Part shown: positions 13,270 to 15,113 of the stretch, piece after piece
Position numbering within the stretch: position 1 is the stretch's first letter
How the letters are laid out: each line of letters starts with the position of its first letter
Origin: Thermoplasmata archaeon
GTDB lineage: Archaea > Thermoplasmatota > Thermoplasmata > Sysuiplasmatales > Sysuiplasmataceae
Direction: 5' to 3'
DNA length: 15,113 nucleotides
Assembly (NCBI GenBank): GCA_021796175.1
Contig: JAJYOM010000027.1
Span: forward strand, 1 to 15,113
Program-made: the position numbers and the translations under genes
Notes under the pieces: generated by a model
Seen by the model: only the letters and a program-made list of their open reading frames with translations
What the model was told of the DNA's origin: nothing
Databases searched by the model: none

Positions 13270-14418
13270 TTACCTGGCAAGCCTGCGGTGAGCAGATGCA
13301 AGTTCACCCTTTGCCTGCGCAGCGAGTGTAGACAGTTCACCCGCAAGTATGAGGGCTGCAGCGACTTCTGCGAATTTCGACGATTTTCCCTTTCCGTAGC
13401 AACCCATCATCTCAAGTGCTTCCCGCTGTGTAGGGAGGCCCGTTCCTCCTCCAACAGTTCCCACTTCAAGTGCAGGTATGGTCACAGAAAAATACAAACC
13501 CTCTCCAATAGTCTCCGCCAGCGTTATTCCCATGCTCGCCTCGACCACCTGAGCGGCATCCTGTCCTGTCGCTATGAACAATGCTGCTGCCATGTTTGCA
13601 AAATGAGAATTGAAACCCATTGATAGTGACATAGCGCTGCCGACAAGGTTCTTCCTGGTTGCCGTTTCGGCAATTTCCGAGGATTTAGCGTGCAGTTTCT
13701 CCTCCACCATCCGTTCGGGAATATTGACTTCGGCCACTACCGACTTTCCCCTCCCATACAGATAATTGATGGCCGCAGCTTTCTTGTCTGTGCACATATT
13801 GCCGGAAACAGATATTGTAATCGCACCGGTTTTCTTCTCAATCAGGTCGCACATCCGCTGCGATGCTATGGTTGCCATATTCATTCCCATCGCATCCCCT
13901 GTCCCAAAGCTGAATCTGATGAAAAGATTTCTGCCGGCTAGAAATGGGGTGGCAGAGAGCAGCTCTCCATGACTGGTCGTCTTCGCAGCTTCCTTCTTCA
14001 ACCTGTCCATATTTCTTTTCACCCATTCAATCACCTTGATGCCGTGTTCTATACCGTCGACCCTCAGTACAGGTGCTCTTGTCATCTCATCCTTGAGTAT
14101 TCTGCAGGTGGCGCCACCGGCGGAAGTTACAACGGAGCATCCCCTGTTGACAGTTGCAAGCAGGGCGCCCTCTGTTGTGGCCATCGGTACATAGAATTCG
14201 CCCTTTGCCTGCGTACCTTTGACCCTGAGCGGCCCCACAACGCCAAGCGGAACCTGTGAAATTCCGATGAAATTCTCTATGTTCTTTGAAGCGGTATCGG
14301 CCTCAAACGACTGGGATGCAACATGCCGGAGTTTTAGTCCGAGCGTCTGTTCGATTATACTTCTGCGTTCAAGTGCATCCTCAGAACCCTTTCCCCTCGG
14401 CAGAGCCGGAAAACTCAT
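13270..14418 (-). CDS. hmgA: 3-hydroxy-3-methylglutaryl-CoA reductase (class I)
   Basis: A 382-residue NADPH-dependent HMG-CoA reductase, committing carbon to mevalonate and archaeal isoprenoid lipids. Visible: ENFIGISQVPLGVVGPL (48-64, HMG-CoA binding), ATTEGA with catalytic E83, GTGDAMGMNM (172-181, NADPH-binding DAMGMN), SGNMCTDKKAA with K212, GQD with D287, GTVGGGTGLPTQ (320-331) and the C-terminal LASAHRRLAR with catalytic H377. Length and DAMGMN indicate the soluble archaeal class I form without membrane anchor. The frame stays open to ATG 14478, but I start at ATG 14418, since a TATA box (14441-14450) sits 28 nt upstream and the extra 20 residues are not family-like. The glycerate kinase follows within about 13 nt. 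Confidence 0.97.
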   Translation of the reverse strand: MSFPALPRGKGSEDALERRSIIEQTLGLKLRHVASQSFEADTASKNIENFIGISQVPLGVVGPLRVKGTQAKGEFYVPMATTEGALLATVNRGCSVVTSAGGATCRILKDEMTRAPVLRVDGIEHGIKVIEWVKRNMDRLKKEAAKTTSHGELLSATPFLAGRNLFIRFSFGTGDAMGMNMATIASQRMCDLIEKKTGAITISVSGNMCTDKKAAAINYLYGRGKSVVAEVNIPERMVEEKLHAKSSEIAETATRKNLVGSAMSLSMGFNSHFANMAAALFIATGQDAAQVVEASMGITLAETIGEGLYFSVTIPALEVGTVGGGTGLPTQREALEMMGCYGKGKSSKFAEVAAALILAGELSTLAAQAKGELASAHRRLAR

Positions 14419-14440
14419 GCCAACAGTATTACAGTCTGCG

Positions 14441-14450
14441 TTTAAAATAT
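14441..14450 (-). promoter_or_regulatory. TATA box of the hmgA / glycerate kinase operon
   Basis: On the - strand ATATTTTAAA is centred 28 nt before ATG 14418, the spacing expected for a leaderless mRNA. This decides the hmgA start in favour of the internal ATG. Confidence 0.7.
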
Positions 14451-14555
14451 GCGGCACAACAGTCTTCACTAAGCACACTTACAATGGGCAGGCGCACCAA
14501 CGTGTTACAATATCACTTTATATCATTTGTAGCACCCACAATTCATCGGACAAAG

Positions 14556-14565
14556 GTTTTAATTA
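14556..14565 (+). promoter_or_regulatory. TATA box of tRNA-Ile
   Basis: GTTTTAATTA is centred about 26 nt before the first base of the mature tRNA (14587), so transcription would start close to the mature 5' end. Confidence 0.6.
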
Positions 14566-14586
14566 GTGCCGACTTTTCGGTTCTGA

Positions 14587-14661
14587 GGGCCCGTAGCTTA
14601 GCCAGGCTGGAGCGCCCGGCTGATAACCGGGAGGTCAAGAGTCCAAATCTCTTCGGGCCCA
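14587..14661 (+). tRNA. tRNA-Ile(GAU), intronless
   Basis: A complete cloverleaf of 75 nt. The acceptor stem is GGGCCCG/CGGGCCC with discriminator A. The D arm starts GCTTAGCCAGG. The anticodon arm is CCCGG-CTGATAA-CCGGG with anticodon GAT, the variable loop is AGGTC, and the T arm is AAGAG-TCCAAAT-CTCTT. No CCA is encoded and no intron is present. The T loop reads TCCAAAT rather than TTCAAAT, so position 55, almost always U (pseudouridine), is C. All stems pair fully, so the gene otherwise looks functional, and it has its own TATA box. Confidence 0.95.
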
Positions 14662-14913
14662 ACTCTAGTTCTGATTGAGCACTATAATTAATCAATGACT
14701 TCAGGCAGAGGTTCTATGGAAGTATAAAATTCCGGAAATGCGATTCGCCCTAAGTCCTTATCTGGCACAACCGGCAAGTCAATCACGAGGCAGGGAATGC
14801 GGATCGAAATTGTAATGAAACCAGCCGTTGGATAGCCGTCTCCTGGAGCCCGCTGAAGCTTGATCACAAAGGATTAAAACTTCTTGATTCCTATCATCAG
14901 GCGTGTAAAGTGG
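14662..14913. other. Intergenic region between tRNA-Ile and the right-end gene
   Basis: This 252-nt stretch holds no convincing gene. An AT-rich GGATTAAAAC at 14871-14880 could be the promoter element for the gene starting at 14914. Short AT-rich patches (ATAATTAATC near 14683-14692) may serve as tRNA terminator. No sRNA boxes were recognised on either strand. Confidence 0.4.
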
Positions 14914-15113
14914 ATGAGGAAACGGAATTTCCTTCTGCTGACGGTTATAGTTTTCACAATAGTCGCCGACTTGGCCATACCCCAAATTGTCAACAGCATA
15001 GCGCAGAGCAGGACAATGCACAACTCAGTTCTGATGCCTGCCGGCGAGAAGTTTTACATTAACGGTAGCTACAGAGAGATTGAGGAGGCAGGCTTCGTAT
15101 CTAATCCCCTCAA
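14914..15113 (+). CDS. N-terminal part of an unrecognised membrane-anchored or secreted protein (runs off right edge)
   Basis: From ATG 14914 the + frame is open to the window end (66 codons and 2 bases). The first four residues are basic (MRKR), followed by a hydrophobic stretch NFLLLTVIVFTIVADLAIPQIV at about 5-26, which could be an uncleaved signal anchor, the first membrane helix or a signal peptide. The following segment is polar and soluble-looking (EKFYINGSYREIEEAGF), suggesting an extracytoplasmic domain. I do not recognise the family. An AT-rich element (about 14871-14880) lies 35-40 nt upstream, so a short leader is likely. The gene is certainly partial; function cannot be inferred from this much. 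Confidence 0.6.
   Translation, partial: MRKRNFLLLTVIVFTIVADLAIPQIVNSIAQSRTMHNSVLMPAGEKFYINGSYREIEEAGFVSNPL

Noticed and set aside
14419..14478. N-terminal extension of HMG-CoA reductase by 20 residues
   Set aside because: The TATA box lies within this segment, 28 nt before the internal ATG, and the extra residues do not look like the family N-terminus.
1..15113. Mobile elements, CRISPR arrays, phage genes, restriction endonuclease next to the methylase
   Set aside because: No transposase or integrase motifs, no regularly spaced repeats and no nuclease open frame were found; gene content is housekeeping.

Overview
The window looks like a chromosomal segment of an archaeon, most likely a euryarchaeon of the class Thermoplasmata. 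This rests on an archaeal gene set: fibrillarin-like rRNA methylase, deoxyhypusine synthase, HMG-CoA reductase, archaeal-type PheRS beta subunit, archaeal phosphopantetheine adenylyltransferase, JAMM protease, MOFRL-type glycerate kinase and an intron-containing tRNA. TATA-like boxes sit about 25-28 nt upstream of several start codons, as expected for leaderless archaeal transcripts. The class-level assignment is inference. I see no insertion sequence, prophage, CRISPR array or rRNA.

Layout. 1-347 (-) is the N-terminal part of fibrillarin (flpA), divergent from a GNAT acetyltransferase (461-931, +). Next is a + strand cluster: an inositol-monophosphatase-family phosphatase (1009-1782), NAD kinase (1779-2576) and a JAMM metalloprotease (2581-2991). 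A - strand operon converges on it: deoxyhypusine synthase (5614 to 4652), a GAF/free-methionine-sulfoxide-reductase-like protein (4659 to 4183) and a GT4 glycosyltransferase (4131 to 2965). A divergent + pair follows: a small zinc-ribbon membrane protein (5741-5938) and a fusion of phosphopantetheine adenylyltransferase with a DUF84 NTPase (5939-6931). A 505-nt stretch without a convincing gene (6932-7436) precedes a - strand tRNA-Ser(UGA) with a 12-nt intron. Its first ten nucleotides overlap the end of pheT (9157 to 7526). Upstream of pheT is a TTGA-overlapping pair, an SDR oxidoreductase (10944 to 10264) and a QueA-like protein (10267 to 9221). A solitary DNA methyltransferase (11064-11969, +) converges on an HMG-CoA reductase / glycerate kinase operon (14418 to 13270, and about 13257 to 11974). 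A tRNA-Ile(GAU) (14587-14661, +) and the start of an unrecognised membrane or secreted protein (14914 to the right edge) close the window.

The genes are mostly housekeeping: rRNA and tRNA function, eIF5A hypusination, isoprenoid lipid precursors (HMG-CoA reductase), CoA and NADP supply, and glycerate metabolism. I found no obvious new multi-gene system. The observations most worth checking are the pheT/tRNA-Ser overlap with its minimal intron, a glycerate kinase whose coding region has no ATG/GTG/TTG at its true beginning, a divergent QueA-like protein paired with a sepiapterin-reductase-like SDR, a split version of the NADP phosphatase / NAD kinase fusion, the PPAT-DUF84 fusion, and a tRNA-Ile with C instead of U at T-loop position 55.
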